This document shows positions 28,301-36,947 of a stretch of 64,000 nucleotides of DNA, in pieces. The notes under the pieces are model-generated. The model was not told the origin of the DNA. It was given only the letters and a program-made list of their open reading frames with translations, and made no database searches. How positions within the stretch are numbered: the first letter of the stretch is position 1; each line of letters begins with the position of its first letter. The stretch is from Woronichinia naegeliana WA131 (GTDB taxonomy: Bacteria > Cyanobacteriota > Cyanobacteriia > Cyanobacteriales > Microcystaceae), in assembly GCA_025370055.1 (NCBI GenBank), contig CP073041.1, forward strand, positions 7,038,272 to 7,102,271, in the 5' to 3' direction. Made by a program: the position numbers and the translations under genes.

Positions 28301-28828
28301 ACTGTAAGTCTGTCCAATGCTTGTTAAGGTAGTCGGTGTCACTTCGGGAGTATCAGGAAACAGGGACGGAACTTGTTGAGAATAATCGATCGCCTTCTGA
28401 TATTGCCCTATATCCTTATAAATTAAAGACAAGGAACCAACGGCTGCTCCCTGACATTCTCGATCATTCAATGCTTCACAAGCCGATGCCGCTTGCTGGG
28501 CATACTCTAATGCTTTTGCATATTCTCCTCGAAACCAGTAGAGTTTAGCGATGTAGTCGAGTTTTTTTGCTACTTGAAGGCGATCGCCCGTTAATTGCCA
28601 GTACTTTAACGATTCAAGTTGTTTAGGAATCACCTGGGTCGCCAGGGGCGCGTCTTCTCCCATTAATTTTCTGGCTTCTGTGTCTGCTTTCTCTGCCGCA
28701 ATACGGTTAGGGTCGAGATTGGGACTGACTGGCGGGGTTTGAGCAAGAGATAAGGACGGAATCAGGCTACTCGGTAAGGCGATCGCTAATGGCAACAGAA
28801 AGTGAAAAGGGTTTAGCTTTATAGGCAT
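25331..28828 (-). CDS. CHAT-domain protease with TPR repeats, exported (paralog 1)
   Basis: A caspase-like CHAT peptidase behind a long TPR array. The start at 28828 (MPIKLNPFHFLLPLAIALP) gives a signal peptide ending near ALA, 1165 aa. About ten TPR units span residues ~45-700. The CHAT domain is C-terminal, with the catalytic His in IIHLATHGVFNGEEPTDSG and Cys in ELVVLSACETGLGQEIKGEG. CHAT-TPR proteins are numerous in cyanobacteria and are thought to be cell-death or signalling proteases. It follows its paralog (28911-32477) on the same strand, only 82 bp apart. Confidence 0.88.
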   Translation of the reverse strand: MPIKLNPFHFLLPLAIALPSSLIPSLSLAQTPPVSPNLDPNRIAAEKADTEARKLMGEDAPLATQVIPKQLESLKYWQLTGDRLQVAKKLDYIAKLYWFRGEYAKALEYAQQAASACEALNDRECQGAAVGSLSLIYKDIGQYQKAIDYSQQVPSLFPDTPEVTPTTLTSIGQTYSQNLGQNQKGLDYYNQALSFWRARGDVVKQAETLDFITGFYLISLGEVKKAIESLKQANALDPEFKRDRSIFDLIYASLSTSSCSDQIATLQKPSSPEPSANVPNSSEPASEPATNTIESFQQFVQKYRKQENIKTEADFLGMLASLESARLGQYPQALDTYQQQLKLLQFMGAKPQEAEALESIADILNRQGKKQEAINTLNQSLEIRRQLNIRPDEADTLSTLGYIYFSLGAYDSSLDTYQKALSIFQDMGKRSEEITALQDMGTVYRKLKNYPESLKLYQQAFLIAETTGNCLQAARSKFRISQVYLDTSNEQQVIASSNEALAIAEKLEVIETKLLMQATVNNVLAKAKLKQKNYPEALEYAQKAQSLAQQSQFPTVEAIVFTTLAEVYIALKQPQKAIQTYRDQLALYQDLSFQPEKSQTLYDLAKLERKEGDLKAALSSISEAIDIVENIRQEIVNPELKTSFFATKQDYYALKIDILMDLHQQDSTQGYNAQAFDTSERSRARTLLELLNESNADIRQGVNPKLLDQENALKDKTTALEKQWSELINKNPTDQQKAFFQQERKNLLAQYQAIQDTIRVKSPKYAALKYPQPLTQAQVQQQTLDPETALLQYSLGEEKSYLWIITKNGFTSHILPAQKEIETAARELLNAIQFGKDDTANISQAANQLSQLVLTPAAKLNQKRLIIVPDGVLNYIPFSIFTLNDKPLINQHELVNLPSSSSIALIRQDTQNRKPAPKTLAILADPIFSADDQRLKAPQKQPISPTNPDLNQLAINRVTKTLKKSRAVGDNNQFTRLPGTRQEAQAILALLPKTETNAAFDDRANLNLAINPQLSQYRIIHLATHGVFNGEEPTDSGIILSLVDAKGTPINGFLRLNEIFNLNLPAELVVLSACETGLGQEIKGEGLVGLTRGFMYAGTPRVLVSLWQVDDQATAELMTRFYKLILEKKLPPVQALREAQLQMQNETEWKSPYYWSAFVLQGEWR

Positions 28829-28910
28829 AGGACAATCTAAAAGAAGAGCATGGGAGAATGGAATCAAATTTTATAGGTATATCAGTATGATTAAGCTGCT
28901 AGATACAAAT

Positions 28911-31900
28911 CTAACGCCATTCCCCCTGAAGAACAAAGGCAGACCAGTAATAAGGAGATTTCCACTCAGTTTCTTTTTGCATTTGCAATTGTGCTTCCCG
29001 TAGAGCTTGGGCGGGAGGAAGTTTTTTCTCTAAAACTAACTTATAAAATCGGGTCATCAATTCTGCCGTTGCTTGGTCATCTACTTGCCAGAGGCTAACT
29101 AATACTCTTGGTGTACCTGCATACATAAAGCCTCTGGTCAGTCCTACTAAGCCTTCCCCTTTGATTTCTTGGCCTAGGCCAGTTTCGCAGGCACTCAGTA
29201 CCACTAATTCCGCAGGTAAATTAAGGTTAAAGATTTCGTTAAGCCGTAGGAAGCCATTGATCGGTGTTCCTTTGGCATCTACTAAGGAGAGAATGATGCC
29301 AGAATCGGTGGGTTCTTCTCCATTAAAAACGCCGTGAGTCGCTAGATGGATGATGCGATATTGGCTGAGTTGGGGATTGATGGCCAAATTAAGGCTGGCT
29401 CGGTCGTCGAAGGCGGCGGCAGTTTCGGTTTTGGGGAGTAGGGCGAGGATAGCTTGGGCTTCTTGGCGAGTACCAGGAAGTCGCGTAAATTGGTTATTGT
29501 CTCCTACTGCACGGCTTTTTTTAAGCGTTTTTGTGACACGGTTGAGGGCTAATTGGTTTAGGTCGGGGTTGGTTGGGGAAATGGGTTGTTTTTGAGGAGT
29601 TTTGAGGCGTGGATCGTCTGCACTAAAAATGGGGTCGGCGAGGATGGCCAAGGTTTTGGGGGCGGGTTTGCGGTTTTGGGTTTCTTGGCGAATCAGGGCA
29701 ATACTGGAACTGGAGGGCAGGTTAACCAGTTCATATTGGTTAATCAGGGGTTTATCGTTAAGGGTGAGGGTAGCAAAGGGGACGTAACTCAGCACGCCAT
29801 CGGGAACGATAACTAAACGTTTTTGCTTCAATTGAGCGGCGGGAGTGAGGACAAGTTGGCTGAGTTGGTTGGCGGCTTGGCTAATATTGGCTGTGTCATC
29901 TTTGCCGTATTGAATGGCATTCAGGAGTTCTCGTGCGGCGGTTTCGATTTCTTTTTGGGCGGGGAGAATGTGGGAGGTGAATCCGTTTTTGGTGATGATC
30001 CAGAGGTAGCTTTTCTCTTCGCCGAGGGAATATTGCAGAAGGGCGGTGTCGGGATCGAGAATTTGCTGTTGGACTTGGGCTAGGGTCAGAGGTTGGGGAT
30101 ATTTAAGGGCGGCGTATTTGGGGGATTTGGCACGGATTGTATCTTGAATTGCCTGATATTGGGCCAGTAAATTCTTGCGTTCTTGTTGAAAAAAGGCTTT
30201 TTGTTGCTCGGTAGGATTTTTATTAATAAGCTCGCTCCATTGTTTTTCAAGGGCGGTAGTTTTATCTTTAAGAGCATTTTCTTGATCTACCAGTTTGGGA
30301 TCAACACCTTGGCGAATATCGGCATTGGATTCGTTGAGCAGTTCCAGCAGTGTTCTAGCACGACTACGTTCACTGGTATCAAAAGCTTGGGCGTTATAGC
30401 CTTGGGTAGGATCTTGTTGGTGTAAATCCATCAAAATATCAATTTTTAAGGCATAGTAATCTTGTTTGGTGGCAAAAAAGCTAGTTTTCAGTTCGGGATT
30501 GACAATCTCTTGACGAATATTTTCAACAATATCTATGGCTTCACTGATGGAGCTTAAGGCGGCTTTTAGATCGCCCTCTTTTCGTTCTAATTTAGCCAGA
30601 TCGTAGAGGGTTTGCGATTTCTCTGGTTGCCAACTAAGGGCTTGGTAGAGAGCAAGTTGATCTCGATAGGTTTGGATCGCTTTTTGGGGTTGTTTGAGAG
30701 CGACATAGACTTCAGCAAGACTCGTGAACATAGCGGCTTCTAATGTCCGATACTGAGATTGTTGAGCTAGGCTTTGGGCTTTTTGGGCATATTCGAGGGC
30801 TTCAGGATAATTTTCCTGCTTTAATTTAGCTTTAGCAAGAACATTGTTAATTTTGGCTTGGGTAACGAACTTCATTTCAATCAAATCTATTTTCTCAGCG
30901 ATCGCCAATGTTTCATGACTACTGATGATCGCCTGCTGATCCTTGCCTGTATCTAGATAAACTTGACTGATACGGTATTTAGATTGAGCGGCGTGTAGGC
31001 AATTGCCAGTCGTTTCAGCGATCAAAAAAGCTTGCTGATAGAGTTTTAGGGCTTCGGGATAATTTTTTAACTTTTTGTAAACAGATCCCATGTCTTGTAG
31101 GGCGGTAATTTCATCAGATCTCATACCTGTATCCCGAAAAATAGACAAGGCTTTCTGATAGGTGTCGAGACTAGAATCATAGGCTCCCAGAGAGAGGTAG
31201 ATGCGGCCAAGGGTTGATAAGGTATTGGCTTCGCTAGGGAGGATATTAAGCTGTCGTCGAATCTCTAAAGATTGATTTAAGGTATTAATTGCCTCTTGCT
31301 TTTTCCCTTGATCATTGAGAATAGAGGCAATGTCTTCTAAGACTCTTGCTTCTTCTGGTTTAGCTCCCATGAATTGCCAAAGTTTTAATTCTTGTTGATA
31401 AGTATCAAGAGCCTGGGGATATTGTCCGACTCTGACATACTCCAAGCCTAGTAACCTTAAAAATTGAGCTTCTGCCCTGATATTTTCTTGCTTGCGATAT
31501 TTTTGGACAGATTGTTGGAAGCTTTCGATATTGTTAGTAGCAGGTTCAGAAGCAGATTCAGGTGAATTCGGTACATTAGCCGATGGTTCTGGGGAAGGTG
31601 GTTTTTGCAATGTTGCAATTTGATCAGAACAGCTAAATGTTGACAATAAATCGTAATTTAGGTCAGCAATCTTTCTATTATATTCAGGATCGAGCGCGTT
31701 AGCTTGTTTTAGAGAATCTATGGCTTTTTGGTTTTCTCCCAAGTTAACAAGATAAAAAGAGGCAATAAAGTCAAGTCTTCTAGCTTGTTCAACAACATCA
31801 CCTCTGGTTCGCCAGAAAGAAAGGGCTTGGTTATAGTAATCAAATGCTTTCTGGTTTTGTCCTAATTCACCATAACTCTGTCCAATGCTTGTTAAGGCAC

Positions 31901-32477
31901 TCGATGTCATTTCGGGAGTATCAGGAAATAATGAAGGAAGTTGTTGAAAATAATCGATCGCCTTCTGATATTGCCCTATCTCCTTATAAATTAAAGACAA
32001 GGAAGTAACGGCGAGTCCCTTACATACTCGATCATTCAATGCTTCACAAGCCGATGCCGCTTGCTGGGCATACTCTAATGCTTTTGGATATTCTCCTCGC
32101 AACCAGTAGAATTTAGCGATGACATCGAGTCTTTTTGCTACCTCAAGGCGATCGCCCGTTAATTGCCAGTACTTTAACGCTTCAATCCATTTGGGAATCA
32201 CCTGGGTCGCAAGGGGCGCGTCTTCTTGCAGTAATTTTCTGGCTTCTGCTTCTGCTTTCTCTGCCGCAATACGGTTAGGGTCGGTGCTTTTTGGAGGAGA
32301 TTGGTTTTGAGTTTGTATTACTGGATCTGTCGTGGAGGATTGAGCAACAGTTGTTTGGGCAATGACCGCTTCTGTTGCCGTTACTAGGGGAGACAGTCCC
32401 CCAGCAAGCAACAAAATGCCAACTATCAAAACTTTAGAAGAATAAGTCATAGGAGCAGGAGGGAAGTTAAACTTCAT
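28911..32477 (-). CDS. CHAT-domain protease with TPR repeats, exported (paralog 2)
   Basis: Closely similar to paralog 1 along the whole length (TPR array, then CHAT with LATHGVFNGEEPTDSG and LSACETGLGQEIKGEG), clearly a tandem duplicate. They differ most in the signal region and around the unstructured Pro/Ser segment (residues ~300-325). The start could be the ATG at 32477 (MKFNFPPAP) or 32450 (MTYSSKVLIVGILLL, which gives the cleaner signal peptide). Codons upstream of 32477 lie inside a MITE (32480-32621), so the gene's promoter region was rearranged. Confidence 0.88.
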   Translation of the reverse strand: MKFNFPPAPMTYSSKVLIVGILLLAGGLSPLVTATEAVIAQTTVAQSSTTDPVIQTQNQSPPKSTDPNRIAAEKAEAEARKLLQEDAPLATQVIPKWIEALKYWQLTGDRLEVAKRLDVIAKFYWLRGEYPKALEYAQQAASACEALNDRVCKGLAVTSLSLIYKEIGQYQKAIDYFQQLPSLFPDTPEMTSSALTSIGQSYGELGQNQKAFDYYNQALSFWRTRGDVVEQARRLDFIASFYLVNLGENQKAIDSLKQANALDPEYNRKIADLNYDLLSTFSCSDQIATLQKPPSPEPSANVPNSPESASEPATNNIESFQQSVQKYRKQENIRAEAQFLRLLGLEYVRVGQYPQALDTYQQELKLWQFMGAKPEEARVLEDIASILNDQGKKQEAINTLNQSLEIRRQLNILPSEANTLSTLGRIYLSLGAYDSSLDTYQKALSIFRDTGMRSDEITALQDMGSVYKKLKNYPEALKLYQQAFLIAETTGNCLHAAQSKYRISQVYLDTGKDQQAIISSHETLAIAEKIDLIEMKFVTQAKINNVLAKAKLKQENYPEALEYAQKAQSLAQQSQYRTLEAAMFTSLAEVYVALKQPQKAIQTYRDQLALYQALSWQPEKSQTLYDLAKLERKEGDLKAALSSISEAIDIVENIRQEIVNPELKTSFFATKQDYYALKIDILMDLHQQDPTQGYNAQAFDTSERSRARTLLELLNESNADIRQGVDPKLVDQENALKDKTTALEKQWSELINKNPTEQQKAFFQQERKNLLAQYQAIQDTIRAKSPKYAALKYPQPLTLAQVQQQILDPDTALLQYSLGEEKSYLWIITKNGFTSHILPAQKEIETAARELLNAIQYGKDDTANISQAANQLSQLVLTPAAQLKQKRLVIVPDGVLSYVPFATLTLNDKPLINQYELVNLPSSSSIALIRQETQNRKPAPKTLAILADPIFSADDPRLKTPQKQPISPTNPDLNQLALNRVTKTLKKSRAVGDNNQFTRLPGTRQEAQAILALLPKTETAAAFDDRASLNLAINPQLSQYRIIHLATHGVFNGEEPTDSGIILSLVDAKGTPINGFLRLNEIFNLNLPAELVVLSACETGLGQEIKGEGLVGLTRGFMYAGTPRVLVSLWQVDDQATAELMTRFYKLVLEKKLPPAQALREAQLQMQKETEWKSPYYWSAFVLQGEWR

Positions 32478-32479
32478 AA

Positions 32480-32621
32480 CCGACATTCCGCAGGTTGCCG
32501 CCACCCATAGAGTAATTAATTTAAACTACTCTATTCATAGTGTATTAAAACAAATTAACGCCATGTAGAAAGAGCATCTATTTGTATTTATACGCTATCT
32601 GTAGCGTTTGCGGAATGTGGG
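32480..32621. mobile_element. 142-bp MITE with IS1634-type ends at the start of the CHAT gene
   Basis: Ends ccgacattccgcaggt (32480) and gtttgcggaatgtggg (32621) match those of the IS1634 element at 45258-47030 (cccacattccgcaggt). A perfect 6-bp duplication tcataa flanks it (32474-32479 and 32622-32627), the same length as for the full IS. It inserted at the start codon region of the CHAT-TPR gene, duplicating its ATG (TTATGA on the minus strand). Confidence 0.85.
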
Positions 32622-32646
32622 TCATAAGAAAGCCCGTAAATTTTGC

Positions 32647-33078
32647 CTAATCACTCGGAGGATGCCAGCCAGCCTGCACCCAATAGCTACGAACTATCAA
32701 AGCGTCTGCATCATCACTCAGATGAAGTGCAGAAACAGTTGCCCTACCAATGGATGTCAACCCAACAATAATAATACCGTCTTCAGCCCATCGGAAGTGT
32801 TTAGACCAAATTTGAGTCGCTGGATTAAAAAGTGGGACTCTTTCACCAGTTTCAGGGTCAATGCCCGTCGTTTTGTCGCTTTTGTAACGATTACACAAAG
32901 GACAAGCCAACCATAAATTAGACTCATCACTACTCCCTTTTTTGGCAAGCGGAATGATGTGTTCAATCTCCAAACGAGCCATCACCAAGTGCTGAGGACT
33001 CAAACAATAACCGCAGCGATAACGAGCTTTAGCGCGAACCCGACGCTCAACTTCAATTGGGATATAGGGACGTGCCAT
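32647..33078 (-). CDS. HNH endonuclease-fold protein (143 aa)
   Basis: A zinc-bound HNH nuclease: CGYCLSPQH (CxxC), LEIEHIIPLAKKGSSDESNLWLACPLCNRYKSDKTTG with the EH, N and CxxC ligands. The start at 33078 (MARPYIPIEV...) fits the family better than the adjacent ATG at 33081. It overlaps the upstream 128-aa gene by ~26 bp in a different frame, so the two form one operon. This pair is common in cyanobacteria; whether it acts in defence, mobility or repair is not known. Confidence 0.82.
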   Translation of the reverse strand: MARPYIPIEVERRVRAKARYRCGYCLSPQHLVMARLEIEHIIPLAKKGSSDESNLWLACPLCNRYKSDKTTGIDPETGERVPLFNPATQIWSKHFRWAEDGIIIVGLTSIGRATVSALHLSDDADALIVRSYWVQAGWHPPSD

Positions 33079-33439
33079 CACTCAAAGCAGGGCGTAAACC
33101 CCGTTCAACAGCCACTTTTAAAGCACGAGCTTTATGAATTAAACCCCGCCGATAAACTTGCATCAGTCCATCTAGTCGGCTAACACCAGCTTCATTAAGT
33201 TCTCCTTCTCGACTTTGGGCTAACAGACCGCTAAATATCTCTTGCTGTGCGTCTTCCATCTGGAGATCGCAAAGAGCTAAAATCTGGTTATCTGACAAAG
33301 ATTCGATAGGGAGTTCACTAATAGCATAATCAATCCACTCGACTAAGATTTCTTCCAGCCGTCTATGGGTGAGTGTTGCAATTTGCTTGGCTTGTTGGGC
33401 TAAGGCTTCAGGCAGTTCCAAGGTGACAGTTTCAGTCAT
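33053..33439 (-). CDS. Helical partner protein of the HNH gene (128 aa)
   Basis: Starts like a short DNA-binding antitoxin (MTETVTLELPEALAQQAKQIATLTHRRLEEILVEWIDYAI), followed by an acidic middle and a basic C-terminal helix (HKARALKVAVERGL). Overlap with the HNH gene indicates coupled translation. It may hold or direct the HNH protein (inference). Confidence 0.65.
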   Translation of the reverse strand: MTETVTLELPEALAQQAKQIATLTHRRLEEILVEWIDYAISELPIESLSDNQILALCDLQMEDAQQEIFSGLLAQSREGELNEAGVSRLDGLMQVYRRGLIHKARALKVAVERGLRPALSDGTSLYPN

Positions 33440-33503
33440 TTTTTCTAATCATGATGAGTGTACACAGACAGTAGCCTTAAAAAAGGGGACTAGGATACCA
33501 GCA

Positions 33504-33851
33504 TCAAATATACCGAACATGGTTTTCCATCTCATCTGCTGTCACTTGATTTACAACAACCAATAATCGTTGTGCAATTTCTTGGGGCGGACGACGGACA
33601 GCGAAAATAACACCATAGTGCATTTGCTCAGTATTAAAATAAATTTGCGTTAGTTCTTCAAAGTCAGTTCGATTGTGCGTAACCAATGTTCTTTTTTGGC
33701 TAACAGCATAAGCAAGCTGCTCTTCATCACTCGCCGAAAGTCTTCCCGCATCCCTTACCGTAAGACTATCAAACCCCCTAGCTTTTAATAAGTCTGCTAT
33801 CATCACATTGACATCCTCATCAAGATATAGACGGATAAAAACATTACTCAT
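33504..33851 (-). CDS. DUF5615 PIN-like protein, likely toxin (115 aa)
   Basis: Begins with the PIN-like pattern LYLDEDVNVMIADLLKARGFDSLTVRDAGRLSASDEEQLAYAVSQKRTLVTHNRTDF, the DUF5615 signature with Asp residues for metal binding. It overlaps the upstream DUF433 gene by 4 bp (ATGA). DUF433-DUF5615 pairs are taken as TA-like modules with an RNase-type toxin. Intact. Confidence 0.8.
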   Translation of the reverse strand: MSNVFIRLYLDEDVNVMIADLLKARGFDSLTVRDAGRLSASDEEQLAYAVSQKRTLVTHNRTDFEELTQIYFNTEQMHYGVIFAVRRPPQEIAQRLLVVVNQVTADEMENHVRYI

Positions 33852-34165
33852 AAATCTTTGACCAATGGATCAATCAATTCATCAGGAATGCAGTTAAATT
33901 CGATGTAATTATTAATCTCATTCTGATGGTCACTATAGTAACTTAACGCATCAAATACTTGTGCCAATGTTAAATGAGGCATCCCCGTAGGTATTTCTTC
34001 AGGGGCAATACCTGTACGCCAGGTCTCAACAATCGCCCTGACAGGTGTGCGGGTTCCCTTAATAATCGGCTCCCCTTTAAGAATGCGATCATCTCTAACA
34101 ATATAAAGATGTTCTGTTACTTGAACCATCGCTGTTTTTACCCCATAGGAAAACTTTAAATCCAA
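33848..34165 (-). CDS. DUF433 protein, likely antitoxin (105 aa)
   Basis: The DUF433 core is clear: RDDRILKGEPIIKGTRTPVRAIVETWRTGIAPEEIPTGMPHLTLAQVFDALSYYSDHQNEI, a winged-helix-like DNA-binding fold. The start at 34129 (MVQVTEHLYIV) is also possible. Coupled by 4-bp overlap to the DUF5615 gene. Confidence 0.8.
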   Translation of the reverse strand: MDLKFSYGVKTAMVQVTEHLYIVRDDRILKGEPIIKGTRTPVRAIVETWRTGIAPEEIPTGMPHLTLAQVFDALSYYSDHQNEINNYIEFNCIPDELIDPLVKDL

Positions 34166-34343
34166 TTATAGCGATAATGCTACTTTCAATTTAGCGATCG
34201 CCTGTAGTAGAGATGCCGCTTTGAAAGGGAAAAAACAGATAAATTAAAGGTAGAGGCTTGGTCTCCAAGTCTTGCACTCTCAGGATTTGGAAACCAAACC
34301 CCTACTTTTGTGCAGTAGCTTTTAAAAGGGAGAAAAATAATCT

Positions 34344-35435
34344 TTAACTGTTTTTTAACCGTTTTTGAATTTCCTCGATCCGTTGTGCCAATAGCTTCAC
34401 CTGGGACTCATCCCCCAAAACAGCATAACTAGCCTGAGCCTTTTTCAACCAAGAAAGAGCCTCCTCCTTCTTCCCTAGTCCAAAACTGGCCTCTCCTAAC
34501 CCCGATTGAGCTTCCGCTTCACCCTCTTGATCTCCCGATTTTTGGGCAAGGGCTAAGGCCTGCTGGTAAGCCTGCTGGGCCTGTTGATTTAAACCCGTCT
34601 GTAGCAACAAATCCCCCAATAAGCTATAAACCACCCGATTTTGGCTTTTCTGTTGACTGAGAGGCTGCAAAAGGGCGATCGCTTCTGCCTTAAGGTTATT
34701 CCCTTCATAGAGATAGGCTAGGGACAAAGTTTCCACTTCTGGAGACAAACCCTGTTTTTTAAGACTCGTCGCCTCCTCCTCAACAACCTTTGCCTTCTCC
34801 GTAGCCATCAGCCCAAACATCAAATTGGCCCCTACTTCCTGCCTAGACGATACCCCCTTATCCGTCGTTACCGTCAACAAATACTTTACTCCCGACTTCA
34901 AGGGTTCTTGCCCTCCATAAAGTACCTGGGTCTCCTTAGTTTCTGTTTGCCAATCTAAGCCGCCGCCCTCTAACTGCACCTGATAACGAGTTGCTCCCTT
35001 CACAGGATTCCACTTTAACAAAGGGCGATCGCTTAAAAGCTCCGTATTGCGAGGACTGATAATGTAAGGAGTCAGCGCATTTTGCCCACGGGTTTGGCCA
35101 CGAGCAACCTTACGGGGACGGGAAGCGGTTCCCCTCGGACAACCCTCAGAGACTCTAAATTGTTTACCCGCAGTGGGTTGCCAGCGTTCTGTGTTACTAC
35201 ACAAGAGAAATGCAGAGGCATTTGAACCCATTTGTAAGTAGTCATTGGGACGTAAAAGCGAACCAGTACTAGCTTTTTGGAAAGCTTTCCAGTTCTCCTT
35301 CTTAATTTTGACTTCGCCTTTATTGACGATTAAAATATTAATGCCCGTTGATTCGCTTAAACTCAATTCAGACAAACCGATGACTATCCCACCTGCAATC
35401 AATACGGATGCGACTAACTGTTTTTTGGGTATCAT
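34344..35435 (-). CDS. FecR-like/TPR protein, exported (363 aa)
   Basis: A signal peptide or membrane anchor (residues 6-26, LVASVLIAGGIVIGLSELSLS) precedes a FecR-like beta domain (INILIVNKGEVKIKK ... LRPNDYLQMGSNASAFLLC), a fibronectin-like segment (SPRNTELLSDRPLLKWNPVKGATRYQVQL) and TPR repeats to the end. The architecture matches cyanobacterial periplasmic proteins that occur with CHAT-TPR proteases. It overlaps the upstream TPR membrane gene by 4 bp (operon). Confidence 0.75.
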   Translation of the reverse strand: MIPKKQLVASVLIAGGIVIGLSELSLSESTGINILIVNKGEVKIKKENWKAFQKASTGSLLRPNDYLQMGSNASAFLLCSNTERWQPTAGKQFRVSEGCPRGTASRPRKVARGQTRGQNALTPYIISPRNTELLSDRPLLKWNPVKGATRYQVQLEGGGLDWQTETKETQVLYGGQEPLKSGVKYLLTVTTDKGVSSRQEVGANLMFGLMATEKAKVVEEEATSLKKQGLSPEVETLSLAYLYEGNNLKAEAIALLQPLSQQKSQNRVVYSLLGDLLLQTGLNQQAQQAYQQALALAQKSGDQEGEAEAQSGLGEASFGLGKKEEALSWLKKAQASYAVLGDESQVKLLAQRIEEIQKRLKNS

Positions 35436-36736
35436 GGAGTAGATTTTTTTTCGAGATTTAATTTTTGTTTAGCGAGGGAAAACCAGGTTTCCTCCTCAGC
35501 GTTACGAACATTTCTGGCTGCTAACCGCTTATTGACTAAATCATAGCATTGTCGCCACTGTTCAACTGCGCCCGATGATTTTTGTGCCTCTAGGACTTGG
35601 GCCAAGAGACAATTAGCCGCCCCTGGATTGAGAATATAGGACTGAATTTCTGGAATACGAGCAATACCGATCGCCGTATCTAAAAATCCCTGAGCTTCTT
35701 GATAGTTTGCTTGCTTAAGTTTCGCCCAGCCTAAATTTTTGAACATACTATATTTAACAGCATTTAAGTCATTAGATACATTTGCTTCTTGTTGTTCTTT
35801 TTGCTCCATCAATGCCAAACCATCTTTTAATAACAGAACAGCCTCTGAGTATTTATTTTCTAAAATATACAAACGTGCTAAATTATTATAAGCATCGGGA
35901 ACACCTCCCTTAGCTGCAATGATGTAATATTTACGGGCATTGTCAAAATTTTGCAATTCTTCATAAAGATTTCCTAGATTATACGTCGCATCCAAATTAT
36001 TACCATCTAAGGCGATCGCCTTTAAATAATTTCGCTCTGCATTTGTTAACTGACCTTTTTCTTCCGCTCGACGGCCTTCTCGATTAATTTCTTGAGAAAA
36101 TTGAGGTTGTAGAAACCAAATAATTAGTAAAAAGCCAAATAAAGAGGCCGTAGGAATAAATTTTGCCTGCTCATAGAGATAGGGCGGAATTTTGAGCCGA
36201 TTGAACAGTCGGTTAAACCCTTCTTGACCCGAAGAAGTTAATTCGTTATTTGCCTGCAATAAAACTAAAATACTTGGCAAGGCAATGGTTAATACCTCGG
36301 TTAATCCAGAAGCACCGCTAAAAAAGCGAGTTGCTAAAGTTCCCAATAAACCTAAATTCATTGTCCATACGCTCAGCCTTGCCCCCTTCCATAACCAAGC
36401 AAATTTGTCGGAAGAGTCAGATTCAACCGTCGAATCTAGGTTCCACCACCATTCCTGGGGCGTGACAGAAAGAGAATTGCGATAGGTCGCTAAATCCAAA
36501 ATTTGGGAGATTAAAGCCGCATTTTCTTGGAGTCGATTGTCTAATACCACTAATCTTTCTAAAAGATTTGCTGTTACTGGGTTTTCAGCCCCTAAAGCTT
36601 TTTGAACTTTGTCTCTCGCGGTTAAAATATTGACTGCCTGCTCACCATTAGGCGTTTCGCTATTTTGCCAACTACTCAACACCGATTCATAATCGCTCAA
36701 AGCAGTATCTAAAAGTGAAGACTCAGGGGAAGACAT
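35432..36736 (-). CDS. TPR membrane protein (434 aa)
   Basis: The N-terminal ~110 residues are helical and soluble. Two or three membrane segments follow (MNLGLLGTLATRFF..., ALPSILVLLQANNEL, ASLFGFLLIIWFLQPQF; about residues 125-220), and TPR repeats fill the rest (GNNLDATYNLGNLYEELQNFDNARKYYIIAAKGG...). First gene of the pair with the FecR-like protein. Two copies of an 18-bp palindrome-like site lie 46 and 116 bp upstream of its ATG. Confidence 0.75.
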   Translation of the reverse strand: MSSPESSLLDTALSDYESVLSSWQNSETPNGEQAVNILTARDKVQKALGAENPVTANLLERLVVLDNRLQENAALISQILDLATYRNSLSVTPQEWWWNLDSTVESDSSDKFAWLWKGARLSVWTMNLGLLGTLATRFFSGASGLTEVLTIALPSILVLLQANNELTSSGQEGFNRLFNRLKIPPYLYEQAKFIPTASLFGFLLIIWFLQPQFSQEINREGRRAEEKGQLTNAERNYLKAIALDGNNLDATYNLGNLYEELQNFDNARKYYIIAAKGGVPDAYNNLARLYILENKYSEAVLLLKDGLALMEQKEQQEANVSNDLNAVKYSMFKNLGWAKLKQANYQEAQGFLDTAIGIARIPEIQSYILNPGAANCLLAQVLEAQKSSGAVEQWRQCYDLVNKRLAARNVRNAEEETWFSLAKQKLNLEKKSTP

Positions 36737-36781
36737 TGTAGCTCCAGATTTTGATCGTGATTTTATTGTAGGGCGATCGCC

Positions 36782-36869
36782 GTGAAGTATTTACGCCACT
36801 TGCAAAAGGGGTTTGGGACTGGGTAAATGGTTCATCTTTTACGCGATCGCAGTGAAGTATTTACGCCAC
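36782..36869. promoter_or_regulatory. Two copies of an 18-bp palindromic operator-like site
   Basis: gtgaagtatttacgccac occurs at 36782-36799 and 36852-36869, exactly 70 bp apart, each preceded by gcgatcgc and followed by a gcaaaa tail. The site has dyad form GTG-AA-GTA-TT-TAC-GC-CAC. It lies in the 211-bp gap between the divergent TPR gene (ATG 36736) and the antitoxin (ATG 36948), the place for an operator acting on both. Confidence 0.45.
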
Positions 36870-36947
36870 AGGCAAAAAGAGTTGTTTTATTTTCTGAAAT
36901 GATTGCTAGACTGAGATTGTAACCTAAAACTTATTGGAGAGTCCTCA

